Assembly (NCBI RefSeq): GCF_027887165.1
Contig: NC_077231.1
Span: 129,552,487-129,616,486, forward strand
Source of the DNA: Monodelphis domestica
Lineage: Eukaryota; Chordata; Mammalia; Didelphimorphia; Didelphidae
DNA: 64,000 bases
Reading direction: 5' to 3'
Positions 11,161-21,451 of the stretch are shown here, piece after piece. How positions within the stretch are numbered: position 1 is the first letter of the stretch; each line of letters starts with the position of its first letter. Under the pieces are notes generated by a model, which did no database searches, had not been told where the DNA came from, and worked only from the letters and a program-made list of their open reading frames with translations. Made by a program: the position numbers and the translations under genes.

Positions 11161-12656
11161 CAAATATCACAACTAGTTTCTTTGCACATCAAATACATGT
11201 ATATATTGAAATTTTCATTTCAGGCAAATCTTTAGCAATGTATTATATTCAAGTATTTTTGCTTTTCCTAAATCCTTTAATTTCTCCAGGTATGCAGATC
11301 CTCAGAGCATATGAAATTGATTAAAAGGAATTGTGATAGAGTCAACATTATTAAAAGATTTTTGTAAAATATTAATATATTTTATTTCTGGATAATATCA
11401 TGCACAAAATTATTTCAACAAGACTTCAGAAATAGCTGTGTGTAGTGTTGTTTTGTTCTGTTAATTTTTTAAAATATTATATTCCTTTTATGACTCCTAC
11501 TTCCAGAATAACTGAACTATTAAAGGATGAGAACAAGCTGTTTCCAGAAAAAGAACCTTTTAATCCCTCTAAATTTCAAAGACTAACATATAAGAACAAA
11601 CTGTATACATTTATTAACTGAGTTGTCAGAGAGAGGTTCTCCAAGATCTTGTTTTCTTTGGATAACCAATTTTTCTAAATGTTTTGATTTCTAGAGAACT
11701 TTCTATTTTCATATAAGGGAGTAGTCATCGTCCCTGGTTCTTTAATGTGTCAAGTTCTCTCTCATCAACTTATTTTTGAGGGAATGTTCTGAAAATTTTA
11801 GTTTAATCTAGTGTGTGCCACAGGTGATATCATTACCACTGAGTATCAAGGATGTATTGTGCTAATTCTTGTAGTAGAAATTGAAGTTCTGTTAGGAAAA
11901 AAAAAAGATATATATTAGAATCTATGCCTTTTGGTAGATAATAGAGTAGGACCTACTAGAATCTTCTGACTTGCATATGTATCCCCCAGATAGAGTTTCC
12001 CAATTTTGAAGTACTCATTGTGTCCAAATCTACTAATAGCTATAGTTTGTGAACCTCAACTAATATGATTAATTTTACTAGTCATCTAGGGGACAGACTT
12101 AGTTCCAAGTAAAGGCATTCAATTAATGAAATAAAATGGGAAAAAGGGATTATTAAAATATCTAATATAAAACATGGCATATAATGAAAAACTTTAATAA
12201 TTAAATTATTTTATTTTATTATTTAATTGATTTAAATGTTAGTTTTGCCTTTTTTATTTTCAATTTTAAGGAGTAGCTTTCTATAAGGGAGTAGAAGGAA
12301 GAATACATTAGAAAATGTAGATGATGTAAAAACACAACTATAAATAACTATTTTTTAAATTTTCTCTTATAATGTATAGAGAGGTACAGAAATAAATATT
12401 GTGAGAATAAGGTTCATACATGGAAGGGTAGGTCAATAATTGAAAACAGCAGGGCTTCTTTCTTTAGGTGGTGCCATTGCACTGCCCTTTTTGAACCTGC
12501 TACCCACTGGACTCCAGTGGTCTAATTTGCATATGTAGCTTTTGTTGAATGTTACTCCTCCATGATCTCTTGTAGCTTCTAGTCAGTATTACTTCACTGT
12601 TTTGGTGGTCACTGATGGTTGTTGCCAGTTATGTGTTGCTGCTATTGTGGTTGTTG
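11161..12656. other. unique AT-rich DNA, no gene recognised
   Basis: No gene recognised. A perfect 17-base palindrome, 'ccactggactccagtgg', lies at 12504-12520. Octamer-like 'atttgcat' follows at about 12525. An old repeat cannot be excluded. Confidence 0.5.
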
Positions 12657-13180
12657 TTTTGAGATTAGGTTTCCCTTTACTGTCCAGGTTGGAAATACAT
12701 CAATCACTTCCAGATTCAATCTCAATATTGATGAGCAAAGGGGGCATCTGGGTAGCTCAGTGGATTGAGAGACAGGCCTAGAGATGGGAGGTCCTGGGTT
12801 TAAATCTAGCCTCAGATACTTCCCAGGTGTGTGACCCTGGACAAGTCACTTAATCCCCATTGCCTAGCCCTTACCACTCTTCTGCCTTGGAACCAATACA
12901 CGGTATTTATTCCAGGATGGAAGGTAATGGTTTATAAAATATACATATATTGATGAGCAAAGACACTTTAACCTGCTTAGTTTTTCCAGAGCAAGTTGGT
13001 TCAAACAATTAATCAAAAAAAATGTTTGAAACACCTACTAGGTGCCAAATGAACCTATTTCTCCTACCATGGCATTCTGAACTTGTGAATGACCCAGGCT
13101 ATCAGTATCTGCTAACCTTCTGACCTGTCCTCTCAATCTTGATTTTGGATTGTTCCAATTGGCTATAGCAATTTCCTTTA
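12657..13180 (-). pseudogene. RN7SL: 7SL (SRP) RNA pseudogene, split by a SINE
   Basis: On the minus strand, with the SINE insertion (12741-12962, including one duplication copy) removed, about 300 bases align end to end with signal-recognition-particle 7SL RNA, which is about 300 nt. Shared landmarks in order: the 'gccatggt' region against 7SL 'caatatggt', 'gaac' preceding 'agtg'-like sequence, 'tgaacc', 'ggaaa', 'agcaggt' then 'aaa', 'tgct' then 'atca', 'ctg' and 'cctgg' then 'ca', ending near 'tctc'. A short L2-like stretch near 13018-13050 may be a further insertion. The copy is far too diverged to be functional. It is a processed-type relic older than the SINE. 7SL pseudogenes are well known in mammals, and no RNA product is implied. 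Confidence 0.72.
12741..12946 (+). mobile_element. tRNA-derived marsupial SINE (SINE1/WSINE1 type) with perfect TSD
   Basis: Full-length: 'ggtagctcagtggattgaga', 'gggaggtcctgggtttaaat', 'gtgtgaccctggacaagtca', 'attgcctagcccttacc', 'cttctgccttggaacc'. A perfect 16-bp target-site duplication (12725-12740 and 12947-12962, 'atattgatgagcaaag') marks L1-mediated insertion. It interrupts the 7SL pseudogene. Confidence 0.95.
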
Positions 13181-13194
13181 AAGGTCATCTGTAG

Positions 13195-13279
13195 GGAGGA
13201 GGGGATGGAAGGAACATGAGTCTTGTAATCATGGAAAATTATTCTAAGTCATCTAATTAAATAAAATAAAAAAATAAAA
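13195..13279 (+). mobile_element. very short 5'-truncated L1 3' end
   Basis: Holds the L1 terminal signature 'gagtcttgtaatcatgg' (compare 'gattcttgtaaccaag' at 55550) followed by an A-rich tail. An 11-bp duplication, 'gtcatctgtag', lies at 13184-13194 and 13280-13290. About 85 bases were inserted. Confidence 0.75.
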
Positions 13280-13290
13280 GTCATCTGTAG

Positions 13291-13717
13291 CTTAAAAACC
13301 TTTACAACTCAAATATTAGATAGAACTGTGCCTCTGGGATCAAACTCCACCTTTGAACTGTGAACCAAGTGAATGAACCATGATAAGTGCAAGATAAACC
13401 AGGGTGGCTTCCTTAATCCTTTAGTAGATCCCAATATTCAATTTCTTTCTCAAAGCTCATAAAAAAGTCTAATAAACTTATTAAAATATTTTAAAGGGCT
13501 GTGATGGATTTTCTTAGCCTATTCTCAACCATTATCTAAGCTACTTTGTGCCTATCAACTATTTGACTATTTGGTACTTAATGACTTTCCATCAAAACAT
13601 TATCTTATATGTTCCTACAGACCAATTTTTTTTTTAGCAGAATTCTATTACCTTGTTAAGATATTGACAACAAAGCAGGCATCTAATTATTGTTTGTTTC
13701 TCAATTAGTAGATTTTT
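13291..13717. other. unique DNA, nothing recognised
   Basis: No gene or clear repeat family recognised on either strand. Confidence 0.5.
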
Positions 13718-13840
13718 TAAAGCATTTATTAAGTGCTTACTATGACAGTGTTTATAGGCTTGTTGCTAAATGCTGAGAACATAAAGAAACATGAAATCAG
13801 TCACTGGCATAAAAAAAGCAACATTCTAATAGAGAGATTA
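13718..13840 (-). mobile_element. LINE-2 3' end
   Basis: The plus strand reads 'aaagcatttattaagtgctt', 'tgctaaatgctgagaac' and 'caacattctaatagag', the complement of the L2 3' end. Confidence 0.75.
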
Positions 13841-14600
13841 TTGTTGTTCAGTTGCTTAGTTATGCACGTGTAAGACTAAAAATGAATGAATACTCCAAGT
13901 ATTTAAATTTATAGGATTTAATAACAACAAAGCGAGAGAGAAAGGAGTTCCTTCAGCTGAGTGAGCAGAGCAAAAAGCCAGAGACCCACATCTACTGCAC
14001 TTGAGCTAAAGCAAAAGCCCCCAAACCCTAGCAACATGGGTTTCATCACATTTATAAACAAACCCACGCCTGGGCGCAAGACCAGGGGACCCTGGGAAGA
14101 GCAAAGAATGCTGGGAGATGAAGTCCCCCAGTCACAATACATTTTAAAATCCACATATAACTTTTTCGTGACTCCCTGGACCACAGCCATTCAGCCCTCC
14201 ATTATCTCTCAAAGTCTGTCCAAGTCCATGTTCATTGTTTCCATAACACTATCCATCTCAACCTTTGCTGTGTCCCCTTTGTTTGTTTGTTTTTTGCCTT
14301 AAATCTCTCACAAAATCAGGGTCTTTTCCAAGGAGTTCTGTCTTCTCATTATGCAGCCAAAATATTTATGCTTCACTTTCAGAGTTTGAACTTCCAAAGT
14401 AGAGTCTGAATTAATCTCTTTAAATAGTCTTTTTTGATGGATTTGATCCGCTTGCTGTCGAAGGTACTCTCAAAAGTCATCTCCAGCATCACAAGGTGAA
14501 AGCATCAATGGTGCGGTGCTGTTTCCCTTATGGCCCAGCTCTCACGGCCATACAATGTCACAGGAAAATTCAGCATCTAAATAAGTAGTGTTAACAAGCT
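13841..14600 (-). mobile_element. RTE (BovB-type) LINE 3' part, interrupted by an LTR
   Basis: On the minus strand the region before the LTR translates in pieces to the conserved RTE C-terminal end: 'EINSDSTLEVQTLK', 'KYFGCIMRRQNSLEKT' and a degraded 'YGxESW' motif. These match the BovB order 'YGCESW ... EIN ... YFGHLMRR.DSLEKT'. The terminal segment 'ttgttgttcagttgcttag' (from 13841) lies on the other side of the LTR. The copy is 5'-truncated and carries frameshifts and stops. Confidence 0.75.
13869..14159 (-). mobile_element. short solo LTR inside the RTE element
   Basis: A roughly 290-bp LTR fossil. On the minus strand it starts near 'tgtggattttaaaa' and ends '...tagtcttaca'. It has a TATA-like 'tttataaatgtg' and an 'attaaa' signal. 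Its last 40 bases resemble those of the LTR at 34995-35392 ('acttgga.tatt', then 'tcctaca/tcttaca'). The target-site duplication is unclear. It splits the RTE copy, so it is younger than that element. Confidence 0.65.
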
Positions 14601-15243
14601 ACATGCAGAGTAGATGGAAGGGAGGAATTACTAAGGAGCAGGGAGGGGAAGGCTGGGTTTCATCAGTAACTTCCTGAGATGAAGCTATCAACCAGCAACA
14701 TCTCCTTTACCGAACTTCCTAGACACAAACAACCTGCTTGTTGCTTTTTCTCTCTTTTCTATCTTCTGAAAATCCAAAGCATGTCAATAAGTCAATGTGG
14801 TCCTTACTCAAACCGGAATAATTCTGAATTAAAGACTCTGGCGCTATTTCAGTCTGAATTATATCCATATGCTACATTCTGACTCGGCTGAGACCTATTC
14901 TCAGGGCTCACATGAGGGTATATTCACTGATGTGTGATTGGAATGTTCAATCTATCAGTCTCCCTGAAGGAGTAAGCTATGATTCTAGACTTCTTGATTT
15001 TTGCTATGACCAATACAAACTAAGATAGTTTATTCTCAAAGTCTCTGCCTTAGTTAAATTAGATGCAGGAAAGGAATTCATATATAGATACATCTCTCAC
15101 AATAGTATAACAACTATGGAGTATTTTTGGCCCCTGATTGGATATATCTGTGTAAATTAAATGAAATGTTCAGTCGCTGTATATAAAAATAAAATACATG
15201 GGATTATAAAAGAAACCAATTATACCAAATTTCAGTTATTATT
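14601..15243. other. unique DNA, no gene recognised
   Basis: Only short open frames (67 and 70 codons) with no support. No repeat family recognised. Confidence 0.5.
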
Positions 15244-15446
15244 ATTTTTTTTAATCTTTACCTTTCATCTTAGAATCAATGCTATGTATTGGTTCCAAAG
15301 TAGAAGAAAGGTAAGGGCTAGGGGTTGGGGGTTAAGAGACTTGCCCACGGTCACCCAGCTGGGAAGTGTCTGAGGTCAGATTTGAAGCCAGGACCTCCCA
15401 TCTCTAGGCCTGGCTCTCAATCCACTGGGCTATCCAGCTGCCCCTT
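15244..15446 (-). mobile_element. tRNA-derived marsupial SINE (SINE1/WSINE1 type)
   Basis: Antisense full-length copy: 'cttgcccacggtcacccagc', 'gatttgaagccaggacctcc', 'ggctatccagctgcccc'. Its 5' end lies 15 bases from a solo LTR. Confidence 0.93.
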
Positions 15447-15460
15447 GTAAACGTCAAAAC

Positions 15461-15598
15461 TGTAAGAATAATTTTAGTGTTTTGACTTAAAATCTAAAAT
15501 AAGTGGTCACCATGGGAAATTCTCAAATATGAAAATATCCAAGTCAGCTGGGATTTATGGAAATTTTAATTAATAAAGAGAGAAGGAATTAATAGAAG

Positions 15599-15675
<77 letters not shown>

Positions 15676-16254
15676 AATTTAAACTGCTCTGGCTTAGGCT
15701 GAGCCAAGGAGTAGAAAAAGGCCTAGGCCAAAATGACCTAGGCCTGAGCCTAAGGTCTTTATCTTATTCTTTATCACTCGTCCTAAGACCATCTCCAAGC
15801 TGGGTTCTTTCATTCCAAACTGAAATTACTCCCCAAACTGAATTCAATTATCTTCTGACTTCTTACTCCTTCCTTTTAAAGAATTTTTCTCTTATGTCAC
15901 CTCCCCTAAATTTTCACATCTACCAATCACAGAAGGCACTTTTTTCCAGGATTGCCCATTCTTAGTTTTTACCTTCTTTGGTTTTCACTTTCTCTGGTTA
16001 GATTAAATCCTCTGAGTACTTCACCTCTTTTTTTAAGCTTGCCTTTTGTAAGTTACTTGACCTTTTTAGGTACTAATTTAACCTTTACAGGTATTTAGCA
16101 CCCTTTTGTATTAGATCTAAAAATAGACCTAGCTTAAGGTTCTAGCTTTACTGTAAGGTATGAGTTGGGGACTTTCATTGTTCAATCAGGAGTTTACAAC
16201 TTTATCTTCCCCTAAAGCATGTCTGAGTAGAATGGAGTAATTTTAAAATTCACA
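15461..16254 (-). mobile_element. solo LTR, same family as 9962-10677
   Basis: On the minus strand it starts 'tgtgaattttaaaattact' and ends 'attattcttaca'. A 'ggtgacca' block near 15510 matches 'ggtgacca' at 62099 and 'ggcaacca' at 10624. Length 794 bp including a long (GA)n tract. No clear target-site duplication ('aaac' against 'ccct'), so it may be rearranged. No internal region is present. An old fossil. Confidence 0.72.
15601..15672. repeat. (GA)36 microsatellite
   Basis: A pure 72-base GA repeat within the LTR at 15461-16254. Confidence 0.98.
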
Positions 16255-16409
16255 CCCTGAGTTATCAATTTTTTTTAAAGTTCGTGGACATTAGGTGAAG
16301 AACATCAGCCTTATCTTTTTCAGTCATGTTTGATCATTTTGTTCCAGAGACAGGGCATTTTTATCCGTATTCATATTGGGAAGTGACTTGGTATCCTCAT
16401 GAATGATGC

Positions 16410-16632
16410 ATTTGTAGTCAAAACACCTGGTTTGGGTTTTGCCACTAATATAGATTCACTATGTGATCACATGCAAGACACAACCTTTTTTAGCCTCTGT
16501 TTCCTCATGTATAAAATAAGAATAATAATCCTTGGAGTATCTACTACACAAGATTGTGGTGAGGTTCAAATGCTATGATCATATGAAACACTTTGCAAAA
16601 CTTTAAGCACTATATAAATGTTGGCTATTAAT
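16410..16632 (+). mobile_element. MIR/THER1 SINE
   Basis: Well-ordered MIR: 'actatgtgatcacatgcaag', 'agcctctgtttcctcatg', 'ataaaataagaataataat', 'gattgtggtgaggttcaaat', 'actatataaatgttggctat'. Confidence 0.88.
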
Positions 16633-17099
16633 ATACTGGCATTTTTTTTTTTGCTGCAAACTCTGTAACTATGTTCAGATAATGTACGAGGGGAAAAAAA
16701 AGTTCTCTGCTTTTTATGCCTTCTAATTCTGATTTGACTTTAGGGCTTTTAGCTGTAAAAAATTTTCATGACTTGAATAGGTTTTTAAGTAAGTGCTAAA
16801 AAAAAAATTAAAGTATTCTTGCTGTGTATGTTCCAAATTCTGACATTTCTGGTTCATTTAAATTTGATGTATGTTTCTTTTGACTTTCAATTTATTTGAA
16901 GTTTTTTGGGGTTTTTTTCTGTTGAAAGCTGCAGTTACAGGATTGCATGTGTGTTTTCTTCTCTAAGTAAAATTCTTAGAATTAGCCATTAGGCCAATAT
17001 AATTTTTCTAACTGAATGAAGTTCCATCTAAAATCTTGCCTTCACATCAAAGAGAATCATATGACTCAACATTATGAAAGACATTAGAAATTAGCCCTT
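16633..17099. other. unique AT-rich DNA, nothing recognised
   Basis: No gene or clear repeat recognised. Confidence 0.5.
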
Positions 17100-17795
17100 A
17101 CCAGGTCTGTAACCCAAAGGGATCAAAGAAAAAAAAAAGGTCCTATATATATGTAAATATTTTCTGTGGCAGCTCTTTTTGTGGTGGAAAAGATTTAGAA
17201 ACTGAAAGGATGCCCATTAATCGGGGAATGGCTAAAGAAGTTATGGTATGTGTTTGTGATGGAATACTATAATACTATAAGAAATTATGAGCAAGATTTA
17301 AAAAAAAAACTCAGAAGACTTAGATGAACTGACGGAATGTGAAGTCAGCAGAATCAAGAGATCATTGTACACAGTAACAGCAATATTATATGATATAAGA
17401 TGACCCACTGTGAATGACTTAGCTATTCTCAGCAATATGATACAATTCTGAAGGATTTATGATGAAAACATCATCTACCTTTAGAGAACTGATGGAGTCT
17501 GAATGCAGATTCAAGTATAGTTTTTTGTTTTAACTTTCTGTGTTGTTTTTTTGTTTGTTTGTTTATTTCTGTTGTTTTTTGAGGTCTGCATTTTCTTTTG
17601 CAACATTACTAATATGGAAATGTATTTTGCATGACTTTGCATATGTAATCAATATCAGAGTGCTTGCCTTCTTGAGGAGGAGTAGGGGAGAGAAGGAGGC
17701 AATTTGGGACTCAAAAATGATTTTTAAAATGAAAGTTTAAATTGTTTTATTGTGTAAATGAGAAAAATAAAAAATATATATTAAAAAAAGAACTT
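17100..17795 (+). mobile_element. L1 3' end, 5'-truncated
   Basis: Carries the L1 ORF2 C-terminal and 3' UTR layout: 'gcagctctttttgtggtgg', 'ggatgcccattaatcgggga', 'tacacagtaacagcaatatt', 'ctgatggagtctgaatgcag', and an A-rich end at about 17790. Diverged, so an older L1 lineage than the two large copies at 45 and 52 kb. Confidence 0.85.
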
Positions 17796-17879
17796 AGCCA
17801 TTCCCAGAATGATAAATATTAGGAAACTGAGAAGAACTGAGATTTAAAGAGAGTTGTTTCCCCTATAATACATATAAAG

Positions 17880-18015
17880 ATGGATAAGTGATATGAGAGA
17901 GAACAGAGAGAAAAAGAAGCAGAAACACAGGGACAGATAGAGGAACAAAGAGAGAGGGAAAGGGGGGGTTGTGAGAGAGGGGAAGGAGGAGGAAAGAAAG
18001 AAAGAGAGAAGGAAT
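17880..18015. repeat. purine-rich (GA/GAAA) low-complexity tract
   Basis: Mostly 'gagaga', 'gaaaga' and G-run segments after the L1 tail. Open frames over it are a composition artefact. Confidence 0.85.
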
Positions 18016-18228
18016 AACAATGAACTGAAGAATGTGAAAGATACATTTGCTTCATGTCATTTAAAATATTACTCCTGTCAACCTCACCTTAGAGTTCATG
18101 AGTTGCAAGTTCTTAATAATCTGTATATGCGGATGTGGAAAGGGAAGAAAGGGAGTCAATGCTCTCTTTATTTACTCTGCCCTCTAAACTTTAAAACTCC
18201 AGGACAAAGATAGGGTTCACAGTAGTCC

Positions 18229-18520
18229 TTGTGAATTCCTTGAGAACAAGGACTGTCTTTTGTCCCTCTGTATTCTCAGAGCCTGAGACATAGTAGATAT
18301 TTAATAAATGCTTATTGATTACTTGACTAGGGTCAGGTAAACAAGTGAAAATCATAGAGGAACAAACTTTTAAAATTATATAATTTTATGTTTATCTGTC
18401 TATATAATTAGATACATCATTAAAACTATGAATTATGTGTACATATATTCATATAATTACATTATTATATATACATTTTCAATAGACTGGTGTATTACTT
18501 GAAATTCCATTATTTGTGAT
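18229..18520. repeat. left arm of an inverted duplication
   Basis: The reverse complement of this arm matches 19888-20231 almost throughout: 'tcacaaataatg', 'tattgaaaatgtatatataa', 'gtttgttcctctatgatttt', 'cctgaccctagtcaa', 'tcctt' then 'tctcaaggaattca'. The first 100 bases are an L2 3' end (+). The other 190 are the sequence flanking that L2 and belong to no repeat I recognise. By eye the arms agree at about nine of ten positions outside one extra segment in the right arm. Confidence 0.88.
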
Positions 18521-18635
18521 TTACTATTTTGGGTTAAGATATTTTCTCTTTTGAAATGCAAATGTCCAAGAACAAAAACCATTCCCTAATACATATGGAC
18601 AAAGGACATCAATAAACAATTCTTAGAGAACTGAA

Positions 18636-18828
18636 TGAGGATTCTTTTTTTTAAACCCTTACCTACTGTGTATTGATTGCAAGGCAGAAGAGTGGTAAGG
18701 GCTAGGCAATAGGGGTTAAGTGACTTGTCCAGGGTCACACAGCTGGGAAGTGTCTGAGGCTAGATTTGAACCCAGGACCTCCCATCTCTAAGCCTGGCTC
18801 TCAATTCACTTAGCTACCCAGCTGCCCC
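18636..18828 (-). mobile_element. tRNA-derived marsupial SINE (SINE1/WSINE1 type)
   Basis: Antisense full-length copy: 'tgacttgtccagggtcacac', 'gatttgaacccaggacctcc', 'gctacccagctgccccc'. It lies in the spacer between the two inverted arms. Confidence 0.94.
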
Positions 18829-19887
18829 CAAAAACTATTGATCAGTTCTAGCAGTCCATTGTATGTCATTGTTCCTTTGACTCAAAAAGAACACAACAAC
18901 TTTAGCATTTTCTGTAGGAAATCAGAGGGTTGAAGAACCACTAAATAATGGAATTTTTCATATAAATTCTGAACTGGGAAAACTTGTCCAAGTGCATATT
19001 TCATTCATTCCTTTCTGTTTCCTTTCTTCCTGTCCCTCAATAGACCCACATTGCCTTATAATCTGCCATTATATTATAGACAATTGATGATATTCTGGAA
19101 TCTCATGGCGTTTTCTTTGAAAACTTGAATTTTAGGATTTCTTTATTTTGTGAAGTTGCTTTCTTACTACTTTTTCCTCACCATAAATAATAATATAATA
19201 TGTAATATAGCAACAATTTAATAATATGCATTGTTACAAATATGTAATAAATTATAATAAATATGTTTATCAAAGAGAAACAAATTCTCATATTAGCTCT
19301 GTCCAAAAATCTATCTCGTCTTTTTTTTTTCTCCTCTCTCCCACTAGTCCTCACTCCCCAAGAAAGCAAGTATATGACAAAGGTTGTAGATATATTATCA
19401 TATAATACATATTTTCATGTTTGTCATATTATAAAACAAGACACATATTGCTTACTTTAGAGAAAAATTCATGGAGGAAACAAAGTGAAGAATGAAATCT
19501 TTCCATCTTGCATTTGGACTCCTTCTGCTCCTTCTTTGGCAGTGGATATCCTTTTTGGTCATGAGTCCACCATATGTAACAATATTTTTCTAATGTGCCC
19601 TCAGAACGATAAGATTAAGGTTCTCCTGCAGTATTTGCTCTTGCTAATTCTTGGCAAGGGATCTCACATTTAGTTTACCAACAGTCAAATTAACATTTAT
19701 ATTTTGTTTAATAATTGTGTACACTTTCTTTTTGCCCTGCTTTCTTTCTAGTCAACTACACTCACCTTGGTCAACAAGCATTTAAGTGACTACTATATGC
19801 CAGTGTAAGAAGGAAATTTAATTAAGATCTTATTTTTACACCAGGCACTATGGAAGTGCCATTTGGTATGTTTCTTTGTTTCATGTG
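18829..19887. other. spacer of the inverted duplication, no gene recognised
   Basis: AT-rich. A short L2-like piece ('caacaagcatttaagtgact') lies near 19776-19812. Small open frames (62-65 codons) lack support. Confidence 0.5.
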
Positions 19888-20231
19888 ATCACAAATAATG
19901 AAACTTCAAGCAATATACCAGCCTATTGAAAATGTATATATAATAATGTAACTATATGAATATATGTACATATGATTCATAGTTTTATTTATGTGTCTAA
20001 TTATATAGACAGATATACATAAATTTATCTCATGTATTTATTTATAATTAGATGTATCTAGTTATATAGACAGATATTTCATAATTTTAAAAGTTTGTTC
20101 CTCTATGATTTTCATCTATTTACCTGACCCTAGTCAAATAATCAATAAGCATTCATTAAATATCTGCTATGTCTCAGTCTCTGAGAATACAGAGCGACAA
20201 AAGGCAGTCCTTGTTCTCAAGGAATTCATAA
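19888..20231. repeat. right arm of an inverted duplication
   Basis: Inverted partner of 18229-18520. About 50 bases longer because of a local duplication near 20015-20085, where a 'ttatatagacagatat' segment occurs twice. Homology ends inside an L2 element that continues beyond this arm to about 20452 but stops at 18229 in the left arm. Confidence 0.88.
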
Positions 20232-20452
20232 TCTAATGTGGGAGACAACAAGCAAACAACTGCGTGTAAACAAACTATAACAACATAATAGTAAATAATC
20301 AACAGACAGAAAGCACTAGAACTAAGAGATTAGGAAACTTTTCTGTGGAAAGCAGGATTTTATTTGAAGCTGAAGGAAGCCAGGGAATCCAGGATATGGA
20401 AATGAGGAGCAAAAACATCCCAAGAATGACAGAACACCAGTGAAAAAATCCA
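20130..20452 (-). mobile_element. LINE-2 3' end
   Basis: The plus strand reads the antisense L2 end: 'aatcaataagcattcatt', 'tgttctcaaggaattca', 'gaagctgaaggaagccaggg'. The first 100 bases are shared with the left inverted arm. Confidence 0.82.
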
Positions 20453-21109
20453 AGTTTAGTCTGTATTAGTCACATGGTTAGATTAAGAACACTGGCACAT
20501 GTAATGGTACGGTGACCGCAATAACAACAGACTTGCCTTCAGTCCAGACCTTTGCAGGGAGTGGAGGATAAGGATTACATTAGATGAAAAAGATCACCAT
20601 GTCATTCATTATTCATCCAAAATATAAATATAAAACATAGGCATATACATTTGGGGGGAAGGGGAGGTGGGAAGTGAGAGGATTTCCCAGTGTCCCTCAA
20701 ATCACTCTACATAGACTGTTTTTTTAACTACATAAATTTGACCTGTTATTAATAATCACCTGAACAACATTTAATTCTTATTTCCAAAATCCCGATTAAT
20801 TTTCTATAAACACATGACTATCACTTATCTAATTGGTCTCCATTTCATCATTTTATTTTTTAAACTGCCTATTTCTCCAGGATTTAATGATGTTGAATTC
20901 TAAATATTATAAAGTCCATTTTTAGATAGAAGTCCCTGAATATATGCCAAGGATATATTTTTGTAGACTTCTACAGTAAGGTGAAATGATCAGTGAATTT
21001 AGAAGACTTTTGTTCAAAAGTTTTATGCAAAATAGAAGACTGTTTTAATGGTACTGAATGGAGTGTTGAAACATGAAATTATCAGCTAATCTTAAATAGC
21101 CATCTGCCA
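20453..21109. other. unique AT-rich DNA, nothing recognised
   Basis: May include a very diverged continuation of the L2 to about 20640. No gene recognised. Confidence 0.45.
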
Positions 21110-21247
21110 TATTTTTATATAATTTAAAATCTTCCCATCCTTTGGCACATAGTGAGTAATAGGGTAGCTACCATTAATGCCACCATTAAGAAACCAAGAT
21201 TCAGAGACTTTAAATGATTTGTTCAAGGTTGCAAAACAAGTACATTT
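21110..21247 (-). mobile_element. MIR/THER1 fragment
   Basis: Antisense MIR core: 'gattcagagactttaaatga', 'ttgttcaaggttgcaaaac'. Cut by the next SINE. Confidence 0.55.
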
Positions 21248-21438
21248 CTTTAAGAATCTTTTGCTTTCCATTTTAGAATCAATACTGTGTTTTGGTTCCA
21301 AGGCAGCAAGTGGTAAGGGCTAGGTAATAGGAGTTAAGTGATTTGTCCAGGGTCACCCAGTGTCTGATGCCAGAATTGAACCCATGGTCCCTCATCTCCA
21401 GGTCTGCCTCTCAATCCACTGTACCACTTAGTTATGCC
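21248..21438 (-). mobile_element. tRNA-derived marsupial SINE (SINE1/WSINE1 type)
   Basis: Antisense copy: 'gatttgtccagggtcaccca', 'ctcaatccactgtacca'. Flanked by a 13-bp duplication with one mismatch (21235-21247 'aacaagtacattt', 21439-21451 'aacaaggacattt'). Inserted next to or into the MIR fragment. Confidence 0.92.
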
Positions 21439-21451
21439 AACAAGGACATTT

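Noticed and set aside
12741-12860. tRNA-like box A and box B in many places
   Set aside because: All instances belong to tRNA-derived SINEs. No stand-alone cloverleaf was found.
13918-14302. Opposed 90- and 113-codon frames
   Set aside because: They cover the junction of an LTR and an RTE LINE and encode no retroelement or host domain in that frame.
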